A stretch of 26,532 nt of DNA from Apostichopus parvimensis (lineage: Eukaryota > Echinodermata > Holothuroidea > Aspidochirotida > Stichopodidae): contig JXUT01106070.1 in assembly GCA_000934455.1 (NCBI GenBank), forward strand, positions 1 to 26,532, written 5' to 3'. Below the pieces are notes generated by a model, which was given only the letters and a program-made list of their open reading frames with translations, made no database searches and was not told the DNA's origin. A program made the translations under genes and the position numbers. Every line of letters begins with the position of its first letter. Position 1 is the stretch's first letter. Below are positions 1-11,000 of this stretch, piece after piece.

Positions 1-426
1 TTCTCCCAGGTAATTTCTTTATATGTTTCATGATATCAAATAGAGAGGAATTTTAGTAAAAATGTCACGCGAGTCACCACGGAATTGACCATATAATTCC
101 TGATGAGAGTGCAAAGGACATAGCAATACACTGTATGTGTAGCAAATTCTTAATCTGCCTAAGGTAACTTAAATCCATGGAAGCACCTCCTCCCACTCAT
201 GTATAGGCTGTACCACACAAGCATCTCTACTGACTTCACAGTACATGAACACACTCAAGTGTGACAATACAGTAATGGGTGATAAATGACACTTGATGTA
301 CCATATGCAGTACTAGTTGCCATTCATTTTAATTTCATTCTTTTTGCTAAAACATAAGACAACTAACAAACTGAATTATTACTAACAGCAATGCTATCGA
401 TTAATTGAAGTCTCTATAGTAACTAC

Positions 427-760
427 CATGAATCTACCAGTCAAACGAGAGCCTTGAAATTATTCTCTTCAGCCTGACCTAACTAATAGGTTGAATTCGT
501 ACCAAAACCTATGACGTAGATTAATGAAGTATTCTCAGTGCTTGTCATGATTCTACTTCTCAAACTAAAGCCTTGATGTAATCTAGTTATTTGAAGAGAT
601 ATTTTAAAATGCAAAAAAAAGTACTGTTTCATAAACATACAACCTGATTTCATAAGACAAACCAAGAATAGTCAAGAAGTAGAATAATGAAATCTTTTGG
701 GTTCCTGTCATGATTCTACCTCTCAAACTTAAGCCTTGGTATTGTTCCAAAAATTATTTA
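427..760. repeat. Degenerate triplicated segment
   Basis: A block built on CATGATTCTAC, then a CTCAAAC-like run and an AGCCTTG-like run, occurs three times, beginning near 427, 546 and 719. The copies are spaced 119 and 173 bp and have clearly diverged. This looks like an old local duplication with indels. No coding potential was seen. Confidence 0.5.
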
Positions 761-866
761 AATTGGCAGTAGAAGAGTAAAATAAACACACCCCAAAAAA
801 CATGTTGTTCTTCAAAATACAATCTGATATCCTAGTACAAATTTAGATTGAGATGGAGTTGGACGG

Positions 867-900
867 GGTTTCACACTGATGTTATCTTCATCAGTGAACC
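867..900. repeat. Perfect hairpin (8-bp arms, extended), possible retroelement or MITE remnant
   Basis: CACTGATG (874-881) and CATCAGTG (889-896) form a perfect 8-bp stem with a 7-nt loop. The flanking GGTT (867-870) and AACC (897-900) can extend it across a 3-nt bulge. On the minus strand the order CTGATGA ... GAAAC superficially recalls a hammerhead-ribozyme core, but I see no credible stems I and III. Similar hairpins occur near the ends of some invertebrate repetitive elements. I cannot assign a family. Confidence 0.35.
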
Positions 901-2144
901 TTGTTTTAGCAAACCCCTGGTAGTTGTGTATTCCTTGCCAAAGGCAACAGGGGTCCTATCGACTGTGATTGCGTGTATGTGAAGCCTTGTCTTGTAAACA
1001 TGATAACTCAAAACCTAAAGTTCAAATGAACTCCATACTTATACAAGAACCTTGTGTACATAGTTTACATGAAATGTTCTCATGTCAGAAGTGACTTTCT
1101 GGTTAATGAAGGCAGACATACAGAATGAGTAGTGGTTAACTGTGCTTTGCAGTCAGCAATAGCTGCTTGTGTGTTAACATTCAGTGATTAATCAAGAAAG
1201 GTCAGCTTTTATAACTGTTTGTTTAGAGAGATGGATAGACAAGAAAGAATGCCAAGGCCTCGACCGGATAAAGTCGCATCTGTATTGCATCCGTGAAAAA
1301 TACCCAAAAAATATATCGATTGACATACAAAAATATATCACGTAAAGAATCGATAAATTGCAAGCAGTACAAAATATACAAAGTATCACATAAAGACTAG
1401 AAATACTATGCAAACCTCAAAGACGCAATTCAAACAATTTCTACAATTACTCTTTTACATTTAATACTTCATTTAACCATAAAAGTTAAAACGTACTCTT
1501 TGGTATCTCTTAATCCTCAACGCATAATACGCTGATAATACAAAGTAACACTATTAAATGTGTACAGGCTGCCATGCCCTGGTATATATATGGAATAAAT
1601 AAAATAAATATAGTTGAGGGAACACTAATAGGTGGTCACACCACTGAACCTAGGCAGATAAAGAATGCCCATGAGCGTTTGATACTCTTTATACCACGCA
1701 ACAAAATGATGACGTAACAGAATGACCTTACCTACTGAATATAGATGAGGCACTTTCTAATAGGGCAAGAAGAAACTATGTACACTCTCTTTAAGCTTTC
1801 TTAATATAATGTTCACGATAATGTATTTCATATTATTGTAAATCTAGTTGTATCTTTGATCTTTACATCACCTTCAGAGTCATGAAAATCTGTTGATAGG
1901 CAGGTGAATATTGACAAGTGCAAAACATTTGTTTGTCAAATGTTATACATAAACAGAGTTTAAAACAAACCATCATTTTGGCAAAAGCATCTGTGTCACA
2001 GTAATATTGGGATATAGCAGTGAATACAAGAAAACTTTTTAACCTGTGAAGAAACAAATGTGTTGAGGATAAAGTTTCTCAGGAAGAGTCCAAAGGAAGT
2101 GTACAAAGGTGATTGTAGATATAAATTACACAACTTTGTAATAT

Positions 2145-2835
2145 TCAGCTACTGCTCTCACTGTAATACTCAGATAATACTCACTCTGTGATACACAGCT
2201 GGTACTCACTCTGTAATACTCAGTTGGTACTCACTCTGTAATACTCAAATAATACTCAATCATTGATACTCAGTTAGTACTCACTCTGTGATACTCAGTT
2301 GGTACTCACTCTGTATACTCAGTTGGTACTTACTCTGTGATACTCAGTTGGTACTCACTCTGTAATACTCAGATAATACTCAATCATTGATACTCAGTTA
2401 GTACTCACTCTGTGATACTCAGGTGGTTCTCACTCTGTGATAGTCAGTTGGTACTCACTCTCTAATACTCATATAATACTCAATCATTGATACTCAGTTA
2501 GTACTCACTCTGTGGTACACAGCTGGTACTCACTCTGTGATACTCAGAAAATACTCAATCATTCTGTGATACTCAGTTGGGACTCACTCTGTGATACACA
2601 GTTGGTACTCACTCTGTGAGTTGGTACTCACTCTGTGATACACAGCTGGTACTCACTCTGTGATACCCAATTTGACTTACTCTGTGATACACAGCTGATA
2701 TTCACTCTGTGGTACTCAGTACTTTTCTTTGATACTCAGCTGGTACTCAGTGATATTTAGTTTATACTGACTCTGTGATACACAGCTGGTACTAACCTGC
2801 ATTATTCAACTGGTACTTACTCTGTGATGCTCTGT
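2145..2835. repeat. 25-bp minisatellite with higher-order structure
   Basis: The unit approximates TACTCACTCTGTGATACTCA plus GTTGG (25 bp), in roughly 27 imperfect copies. A variant containing CAATCATT recurs at 2257, 2381, 2481 and 2556. Those spacings (124, 100 and 75 bp) are close to multiples of 25, which indicates duplication of multi-unit blocks. The edges decay gradually on both sides. Confidence 0.9.
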
Positions 2836-3969
2836 TGTGCTCAATCTGATATCCATCTGTTAGTCTCTGGTTACATACCATGACAGAGATCACTACATTG
2901 GTTTCACATATCAAAACATTAAATTGTTCACATGCTAACCAGTCAGACCTTCCAGTTGTCAAATATCTTGTCAAATTTAAACAACAAGGTGATGCTAACT
3001 TGTTTAGCCTCTTGTAAATTTAGTACAAGCCATTCCTCCAATACTATTGGAAATAGTTATCAAAGTTATCAATGTTATCGTTATAGCCCCTAAATATTCA
3101 AGAAATTCATGTGATAGTCTCTCATGCATTAACTTCAGAGAGCATTTTACTGTCCCACTCACTGAGATATTTAATGGAACATCCTTTAATGTATATGAAT
3201 AATTAGAAGAGTCAGAACCGTGCAGAAAGTACATTTTTTGAGTAGTTTAGCAGTTTTTACTTTGCTAAAATTTGGGCAAATAATGATGACCTTTGGCTGG
3301 CAGAAGACTTTGTCTGAAAGCAGCAATCAATTTTCTGCATGACAAGGCCTAAAACACATCATGGCAGCATAATTAATGCACTTGGAACTGAGACATTCAA
3401 AAACCATACATGATCAAGCAACATTCAAATTAAAGCTGGGTAAAATGCAACTAGGTCAGACACATAATGTAGTCTGGTTTAGCTTTAGGTAAGATAACAC
3501 CACTTTAAATACCATCATGGGAAGGTCACTACTGTTCTAGACTTGCCTGCTACGTCGTCGTCATACACTTCATTCCTCTGAGAAACAGCACCTCCAGACA
3601 CTTAATATGTCTCTCACAGTTTGCTTTGACAGGAACTATGCAGCATCTAGCCAGGCATGTGCACCCACTTAAAGCCCTAAGTTGCAAGGTCCTCATCTTA
3701 TCCTTCAAGCAAGATGTATAACTCTCTAAGACTAGTGCATATCTAATGACAACGTATAATTCTTTAGGGATTTTTTTCACTTTTTTTCCACATTTTTGTT
3801 AATGATTCTCAAAAGCTGCTAATCAAAGCAAATGTCAACAGGAGGAATCGTGCTCAGGCATCATGAATTGCTATATTTAGTCAGAAATTCAAACTAAATG
3901 ATATTGTTGCATAAACTTTAGCAAAAGAGAAGTCGGTCAACACTTGTCAAGAATTAAAAAGAGGAGATT

Positions 3970-4305
3970 TCTGTTTATGTGATGTATCCACAAAAACTTG
4001 ACTTAAGTTGAATCTATGATGTATCAGTAGGAACTTTGACTTCAGTTAACTCTGTGATGCATTGCAAGGACATTGCTTTAAGGTTACTGTTGCGAGTCTC
4101 AGTAACATGTTGAATTAAGGTTACAGTGTAACTTATCTATGACAAGATTGACTTTAACCATATAACTCTTTGGTGTATCCATAAGAATCTGACATAATGT
4201 AATTCTTTGATATGTATCCATAGAAGTTGACTTGGTTGCTCTGTGATTTATAACAACTTGACTTGTGGTGAGTCTTTGACATATCCAAAAGAGCTTGACT
4301 TTAGA
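3970..4305. repeat. Degenerate tandem repeat, about 40-50 bp
   Basis: Loosely repeated segments combine GTGATGTATCC-like and ACTTGACTT-like blocks followed by an AGT..A/TCT block. Examples start near 3977, 4016, 4155 and 4200, with another near 4260. They are strongly diverged compared with the other arrays, so this is probably an old minisatellite. A short duplicated piece (TTGTGCTTATAAGA, near 4334 and 4411) lies just downstream. Confidence 0.45.
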
Positions 4306-4703
4306 TGTTTCAAACCATTTCAAGTTTGCTGTTGTGCTTATAAGAAAACTGCCTATATTGTAATGGTTGGCACCACAGGATCCTGTCATTTCATCACCCT
4401 TGTTGGTTTGTTGTGCTTATAAGATTAGGTTTTTTAAATAAAACTAATGTGTCAATATTCACTGTGTTTAGCAAATTTGATTAATTTCAGATGAGTCATG
4501 ATTAATAATACTTGTTATTGTACAAACTTGCATTGCGTTTTTCCTTGTCTCAGAGATGTTGGAACAAAAGTCTATATGAAGAGGGAAAATTAAAAGTTAC
4601 AACACTAGATGATGAATGAGTATTTCCATTTTGTGTTCACTTATATTATGGTTGTGGAAATACATTTTCCTCAGAGTTCTTTCTTATATTTTTCTGTTTG
4701 TAG

Positions 4704-5011
4704 AAATTGTTAACATTCAGTTCCAACCGAAATTGTCGACTGACTGGTACAAGTGTGGAGAGTTTCCAGTCAATGATCCAGTTTTTCACTGATGCTGCGA
4801 CAGACTATGTCAGATTACAATACATTACACAGCCTCAATTCATGGATTCCTTTTATCACAATGGACTTGTCCTGCAGGCCTTTCTTGGATCCGTCAGAAA
4901 GTTTCTTAATTTCTACCAGATTTCTGTCATGAAAGCAGTTTCAGATGACAACAGTGCCTTAACACTTCTGAAGATGAGGGTGGTATTTTCAAAGCTGGTA
5001 TCATTGCTAAG
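4704..5011 (+). CDS. TUBGCP6: GCP6 exon 1 (of window): N-terminal GCP domain
   Basis: Reads from AAA at 4704 in phase 0 to CTA AG|GTAAGA and leaves a split AGG codon. The 102-residue peptide ends in the segment NGLVLQAFLGSVRKFLNFYQ, the helical N-terminal GCP/GRIP1 region. In vertebrate GCP6 the equivalent is a GLVFQAF-like run followed by a basic/aromatic helix. The acceptor is TTTCTGTTTGTAG. Frame and family match fix the exon. The start codon is not here. Confidence 0.93.
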
Positions 5012-8000
5012 GTAAGAGCTTACATGTTGCCCACGGTGATAGCTTCTAAACCTTACATGTCACTTAAATTGAGATGCAAACCCCGACCAACATCTGGATT
5101 ATATTTGTCTGTGATGAACAAATGTTAGTTAGTATGGAGGATATAATGGCTTTTTCATCAAGGTGTGATGTCATACTGCCACTTGGAGGTGAAATCTCTA
5201 ATGTCTGCCCTTGCTTTTCCTGTATCAGTTTCATGGTGAAAAGTAAGTTGAAATGTCTATACCAATTTAAAGCAGTCTTACATAGTAGCACCTTTGAAAT
5301 GAATAAAATATAACATTAAAAACTGAATCACTAGTGGCACTGATATCACTTAAAATGTATTATCTGCTAAACATAGTTAAATTTGGAGAAAATAGGCATC
5401 CCACAATATATAAAGCACAGTTCCACTGTACCATGGCAGTGCTATGTTCATACAGTAATATAGTACTGTTGTTGTATGCCTGTATACTGTACTACAGTAG
5501 TACAATGTTGGATGACTCTAACATTACTGTATTCACCTATTGCTGCACAGTACAGCAGCTATACTATGTACTCACAGTATTGCAGGGCTGTGTTGGGTGA
5601 CTACACTAGATCACATAATAAATGTAGAATACAAAGAAGGCCATACCTCCAGTATTGCTGTGCCCTCTCATACTAACACAAAGAAGGCCGTACCTACAGT
5701 ATTGCTGTGCCCTCTCATACTAACACAAAGAAGGCCAAACCTCCAGTATTGATGTGCCCTTTCATACTCATACACAGAAGGCCATACCTCCAGTATTGAT
5801 GTGCCCTCTCATACTAATACACAGAAGGCCATACCTCCAGTATTGCTGTGCCCTCTCATACTAACACAAAGAAGGCCATACCTCCAGTATTGATGTGACC
5901 TCTCATACCAATACAAAGAAGGCCATACCTCCAGTATTGATGTGTCCTCTCATACTAATACAAAGAAGGCCATACCTCCAGTATTGCTGTGCCCTCTCAT
6001 ACCAAGACAAAGAAGGCCATACCTCCAGTATTGATGTGCCCTCTCATGCCAATTTACAGGACAGTGATAGTACGAACTTGTTACAATACTCTGCTATTGT
6101 ACAGTGCTACACTAGTTATGATACTAAAGTGTTGAAGAACTACAGAAATACAATACTACACTAAAGGCAGTGTAGAGGCAACAATAGATAATAAGGAAAG
6201 ATGGCATGTGAAGTTTGTAGCCTTGTTTGGTACCAGTATGTTATCATAAATGTAAACATTTCTTAGAAAATGAGATTAACTATGATTTTTGCAATTGTTT
6301 GTCTTCTATATATCTCTGTTAGGACTCTGGCCTCAATTTGTGGGTGTGATGAGAGGCAAGGCACTCGCCCTGGTGATGGAGGAGACCAGCTGTGTACTGG
6401 TATCAAACTTATATCTTATCTTTACCGGAGCTGCCTAGACTGCATCAGTAGGGAGGAATACCTTATACTTCTATCTCTCCTCAGAGATGCTTGCGGACCT
6501 TACCTCATGTAAGTAAACAGATACAGGCTTTCAAGGCAGCCATTATAACTGTAAAGAAACCTGATATACATACAAGTAATAATTAACAAAGCTCATCTTT
6601 AACATATCAGCAAAGCTCATCTCTGGTCCATCAGTAGCAGTGTTAGAATGGTCAAATGTTACCTTGACATATCAGCAAGCTCATCTCTGGTCTATCAGTA
6701 GCAGTGTTAGCATGGTCAAATGTTACCTAAACATATCAGCAAAGCTCATCTCTGGTCCATCAGTAGCAGTGTTAGCATGGTCATATGTTAGTTACTTTAA
6801 CATATCAGCAAAGCTCGTCCACCAGTAGCAGTGTTAGCATGGTCAAATGTTACCTTAACATATCAGCAAAGCTCATCTCTGGTCCATCAATAACAGTGTT
6901 AGCATGGTCAAATGTTACCTTAACATATCAGCAAAGCTCATCTCTGGTCCACCAGTAGCAGTGGTAGCATGGTCAAATGATACCTTAACATATCAGCAAA
7001 GCTCATCTCTGGTCCACCAGTAGCAGTGGTAGCATGGTCAAATGTTACCTTAACATATCAGCAAAGCTCATCTCTGGTCCACCAGTAGCAGTGGTAGCAT
7101 GGTCAAATGTTACCTTAACATATCAGCAAAGCTCATCTCTGGTCCACCAGTAGCAGTGTTAGCATGGTCAAATGATACCTTAACATATCAGCAAAGCTCA
7201 TCTCTGGTCCACCAGTAGCAGTAGTAGCATGGTCAAATGTTACCTTAACATATCAGCAAAGCTCATCTCTGGTCCACCAGTAGCAGTGGTAGCATGGTCA
7301 AATGTTACCTTAACATATCAGCAAAGCTCATCTCTGGTCCACCAGTAGCAGTGGTAGCATGGTCAAATCACAGGTTTACTTCCCTCCTTTCTTACAGTAC
7401 CTGTTTCCCACATAGAGTTAGAACAAGTTACTGAGATGGAGTTTCAAGTTGCAATGAAGAGTATGAAGTTATATCCCTGCAATTTTAAACATTTTTTGTG
7501 GTTCTTAAAATACCAAATGAAAATTGTTAAAAGGAATGATATTCCTAGATAATATGTGAATGGTCTTGTTAGATATCCTGGTGGTAAATGCTCACTATGC
7601 AGGAATTTTGACAAATAGCTGTTCAGAGACTGAATCATTTCAACATTTATATTCAAATCCTGTCCTTCTTAATGCATGCAAAACATTGCAACATGATATG
7701 TCCATGCTTGGGGCAACTTTAAAGTATTCAAATTCTTAAATCATGCATAAAACATACAAGCATGTTGCTTCATTACTTTGCCTGAAGATATCACATTTTC
7801 AGCCGGAAATCCTTTAGCATTTTTTTCTTTTGAATATTAAACATATTTCCATAAATTCGGTCTGTGTAGGGGAAATGGCATCAATTATGCAGAAAAAGCA
7901 TTGGCCGGTGAATTTATTGGTGAAGATTTTCATATTTACATAATCCTTGTACATTGGATTCTGCTCAATTAAACATCTGGTTGAAGTTTTTCTACAAACT

Positions 8001-11000
8001 TGTCACTCCCCTATTGTGATAGCTGAAGTGGCACACATCAAACTTGTCACTCCCCTATTGTGATAGCTGAAGTGGCACTAATCAAACTTGGCACTCCCCT
8101 ATTGTGATAGCTGAAGTGGCACTAATCAAACTTCATTTCCTGCTGTTAAAGTTTGAGAATTCTTTAACTAGACATTGTTGTTATTTGAAGTATCTATATA
8201 AGAACAATTATATGCCCAAAATGCCAAATGAAAGGGTTATATTCAGCTCATGCAAATACCAGCATAACATATAGTGTGTACCAGTACCATGCAGATTAGC
8301 AACATTGTAATTAAGGGCTTCCTATGTCTATTTATAAGTACAGTTTTTACTTCTGGGATGCAATTGCATTGGATGAGATGACCAAGATGATTTGTAATCA
8401 CTTTTGAAATGTTAATCGATGCTTGTGAGTTGTATTGACTGTTTACCTGACAAATGAGGCCTCAATTGGGTACCAGCATATTCCATGGGCTAGTAAGTGA
8501 TAACCATTTAGGGAGACTGTTGCTTTCCCCACTTTTTTGTTAATATTTAATGTCTGTGTAATAAAACAGCTGTTAATGAAAGCATTTACCCAATTTTGCT
8601 GACACGAACCAGGTTGATAACCACATACAAGTGTGGTCAGTAGAACTCACAGTCTCTGATGCAAGCTCTTCCAATAGCATAGGACATGAGACTATTGTCA
8701 AGAAGCAAAATAAAATTACCAGCTTCATGAATAAGAGCCGCAATTGAAAATATTTCAAGAAGCCCTATCTGGGCCTCGTTGCAACCTTGACAGCTCACTG
8801 GAACTGAGTAGAGCCTCCATAAACAGGATATCATGAAACATAAGTGATATTTTAATTCTCCACTTATCTTATCCTTTTCCATTTCCCTATGGTCTCATCC
8901 GACCTTGCAGGTTCATCCAAGACTGGTCATTCCACGGCATTTGTGGGGATCTGTACCAAGAATTCATGATTGAAGTTGACAATGAACATATTTATAAAAG
9001 AGGTAAGCCCTCTGACTACTGGTCATTTCAAGACGCATCTAGAGTGTCGTATAAAAACAAAACTCTCACACATGGTCACCTTAAGTGCTCTCATAGAACT
9101 ATACTGGTTAAAGAAGTATGACTTGTACTTTCTGTGTTCCAGTAAGCTATGAATATTCATGAAGTATGCAGAAACACTTTGTTGGCGAATTCCAGTTATG
9201 TAGAATGCGTGAGCGCATCTGGGATCGTAACAATTGGAAGACTCAGATAAATGATAGCATATGTTACGTAATCGGGCAGATGAATAAGTGGGTTACATAA
9301 CACTCTCAAAGAACTATACTAGTTAAAGAAGTATGACTTGTACTTTCTGTCACACATAAACAATTCTGTTAGAAATTGGATGCTTTTGTGATCTTTGTGC
9401 CTCGTTGTTAAATGTAGTTGGCAACCTGCAGACAGTTAGGCAACTGAAAGTATTGAATATTCGCTTTGAAATGAACAATAATTAATTGAACACTTTTGTC
9501 AAGGGATTGATAGAAACTAAATCTGAATGATACTCCATCACAGTCATCATCATCATTATTATTATTAGTATCGAAAGATATGAACTTCAATGATTGCTTG
9601 TATGTTACTTTCCTTTATTTCATTTTATGTTAATATCACATATATCATTAAATTATCCTAGATAAATATTACTGGACCCACGGTTATAAATTGAGGGCTT
9701 TAGAGGATCAAGCAAGAGTGCCTTTCTTCATGGGTTCCATTGCAACTGATATTTTCAACTGTGGAAAGTCTATCAACCTTATGAAACTCTGTTGTCCTGA
9801 GGTTTGAAATATAAAATCTTTTACTTACAAATGCTAAGAATAAATAATAAAGTAAAACCTTAAATTGTGTCCCTAATGGTATCTGTATTGTTACAGCAAA
9901 TAATGTAGAATGTGGACATGGCCATGATTATTTGTAAGATTAACTATTTCTGTATCATGACAGCCTATTAACTGCAATGTGCATATGGTCCTGTTTATTT
10001 ATCATAATATTAGTTACTTCTGTATTATGACAGCCTTTTATCTGCAATGTGGATATGGTCCTGTTTATTTATTGCTATATATATGAACATATATTATATT
10101 ATATTATAATATTAGTTATTCTGTATCATGGCAGCCTTTCATCTGCAATGTGGATATGGTCCTGTTTATTTATTGCCATATATATGAACATATATTATAT
10201 TATAATATTAGTTATTCTGTATCATGACAGCCTTTTATCTGCAATGTGGATATGGTCCTGTTTATTTATGTCAATATATATATTTATGAACATATATATA
10301 TTATATTATAATATTAGTTACTCTGTATCATGACAGCCTTTTATCTGCAATGCGTATATGATCCTGTTTATATATCATAATATGAGTTATATCTGTATCA
10401 CAACAGTCTTTTATATGCAATGTGGATATGGTCCTATTTATTTATGTATATATATTACAATATTTGTTATTTCTGCAATGTGCATATGGTCCTGTTTATT
10501 TATTATAATATTAGTTATATCTGTATCATGGGAGTACTTTATCTGCAATGTGGATATGGTCTTGTACAAAGGTATTGTGAATGTTTCCTGTATCATAACT
10601 GCATCTGCAATGAGGGCATAGCTTTGTTTATATATTGTATAACCAATGTTTTTATATTGTTACAGCACTTTATCTGCAATGTGGATATGGCCCTGATTAT
10701 ATATGTGTAATGTTTTTCTATCATTATAGCACTTTATCTGCAATGTGGATATGGCCGTACCTCGAATCATTATCACCTTCTCCTCCAAGGAACTAGAAGA
10801 GAGTCATTTTAAAACAGCAGAATATTCTAAGCAGATGACCATTCTGTCCAGACAAAAGACAATCTCCAGAAAACAAAAGGTCTCGTTGAATGTTTTCCAA
10901 TCATTTTAGTTTTGTTGTGTTTCTCTTCTTATTTTTTATTTTTTTTCCATTTGCCTTTGCTGTCTCCCATTGATCCGCAGCAAAAAATACATCACTAGCA

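Larger units (their letters stand above)
1..4703. other. Upstream intron or 5' flank; no recognised exon
   Basis: Exon 1 of this window begins at an acceptor (TTTCTGTTTGTAG, ending 4703) and lies well inside the protein, so at least one upstream coding exon exists. I looked for the GCP6 segment that should precede it and for donor/acceptor pairs flanking an open stretch, and found nothing convincing. The region is AT-rich with stop codons in all frames. It holds a 25-bp minisatellite (2145-2835), a degenerate triplicate (427-760), a hairpin element (867-900), a dispersed-repeat fragment (about 960-1060) and a degenerate tandem array (3970-4305). The short open frames here have no recognisable protein features. 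Most likely it is a large intron, but a very short exon could be hidden in it. Confidence 0.6.
6509..8910 (+). other. Intron 2, with two repeat arrays
   Basis: GTAAGT donor, GACCTTGCAG acceptor. It holds a 65-bp minisatellite (6590-7370), a strong unused acceptor-like site ending at 7397 and a 44-bp triplicate (7996-8132). The remainder (7400-7990 and 8135-8900) is AT-rich unique sequence without recognisable features. Confidence 0.9.

Noticed and set aside
867..900. Hammerhead ribozyme on the minus strand
   Set aside because: CTGATGA and GAAAC words are present, but stem II coincides with the self-complementary hairpin and no credible stems I and III were found.
5629..6055. CRISPR-like regular array
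   Set aside because: The 47-bp units are contiguous copies without unique spacers, and the context is a eukaryotic intron. The same applies to the other arrays.
5476..6164. Overlapping plus-strand frames in intron 1
   Set aside because: They are translations of the 47-bp minisatellite, which cycles through frames. No family resemblance, and the exon 1 to exon 2 join is fixed by protein homology.
10049..10710. Open frames of about 90 codons in intron 4
   Set aside because: They translate the acceptor-derived cores and TA-rich spacers. Their NVDM words come from exon 5 itself. Kept as a repeat finding, not as coding sequence.
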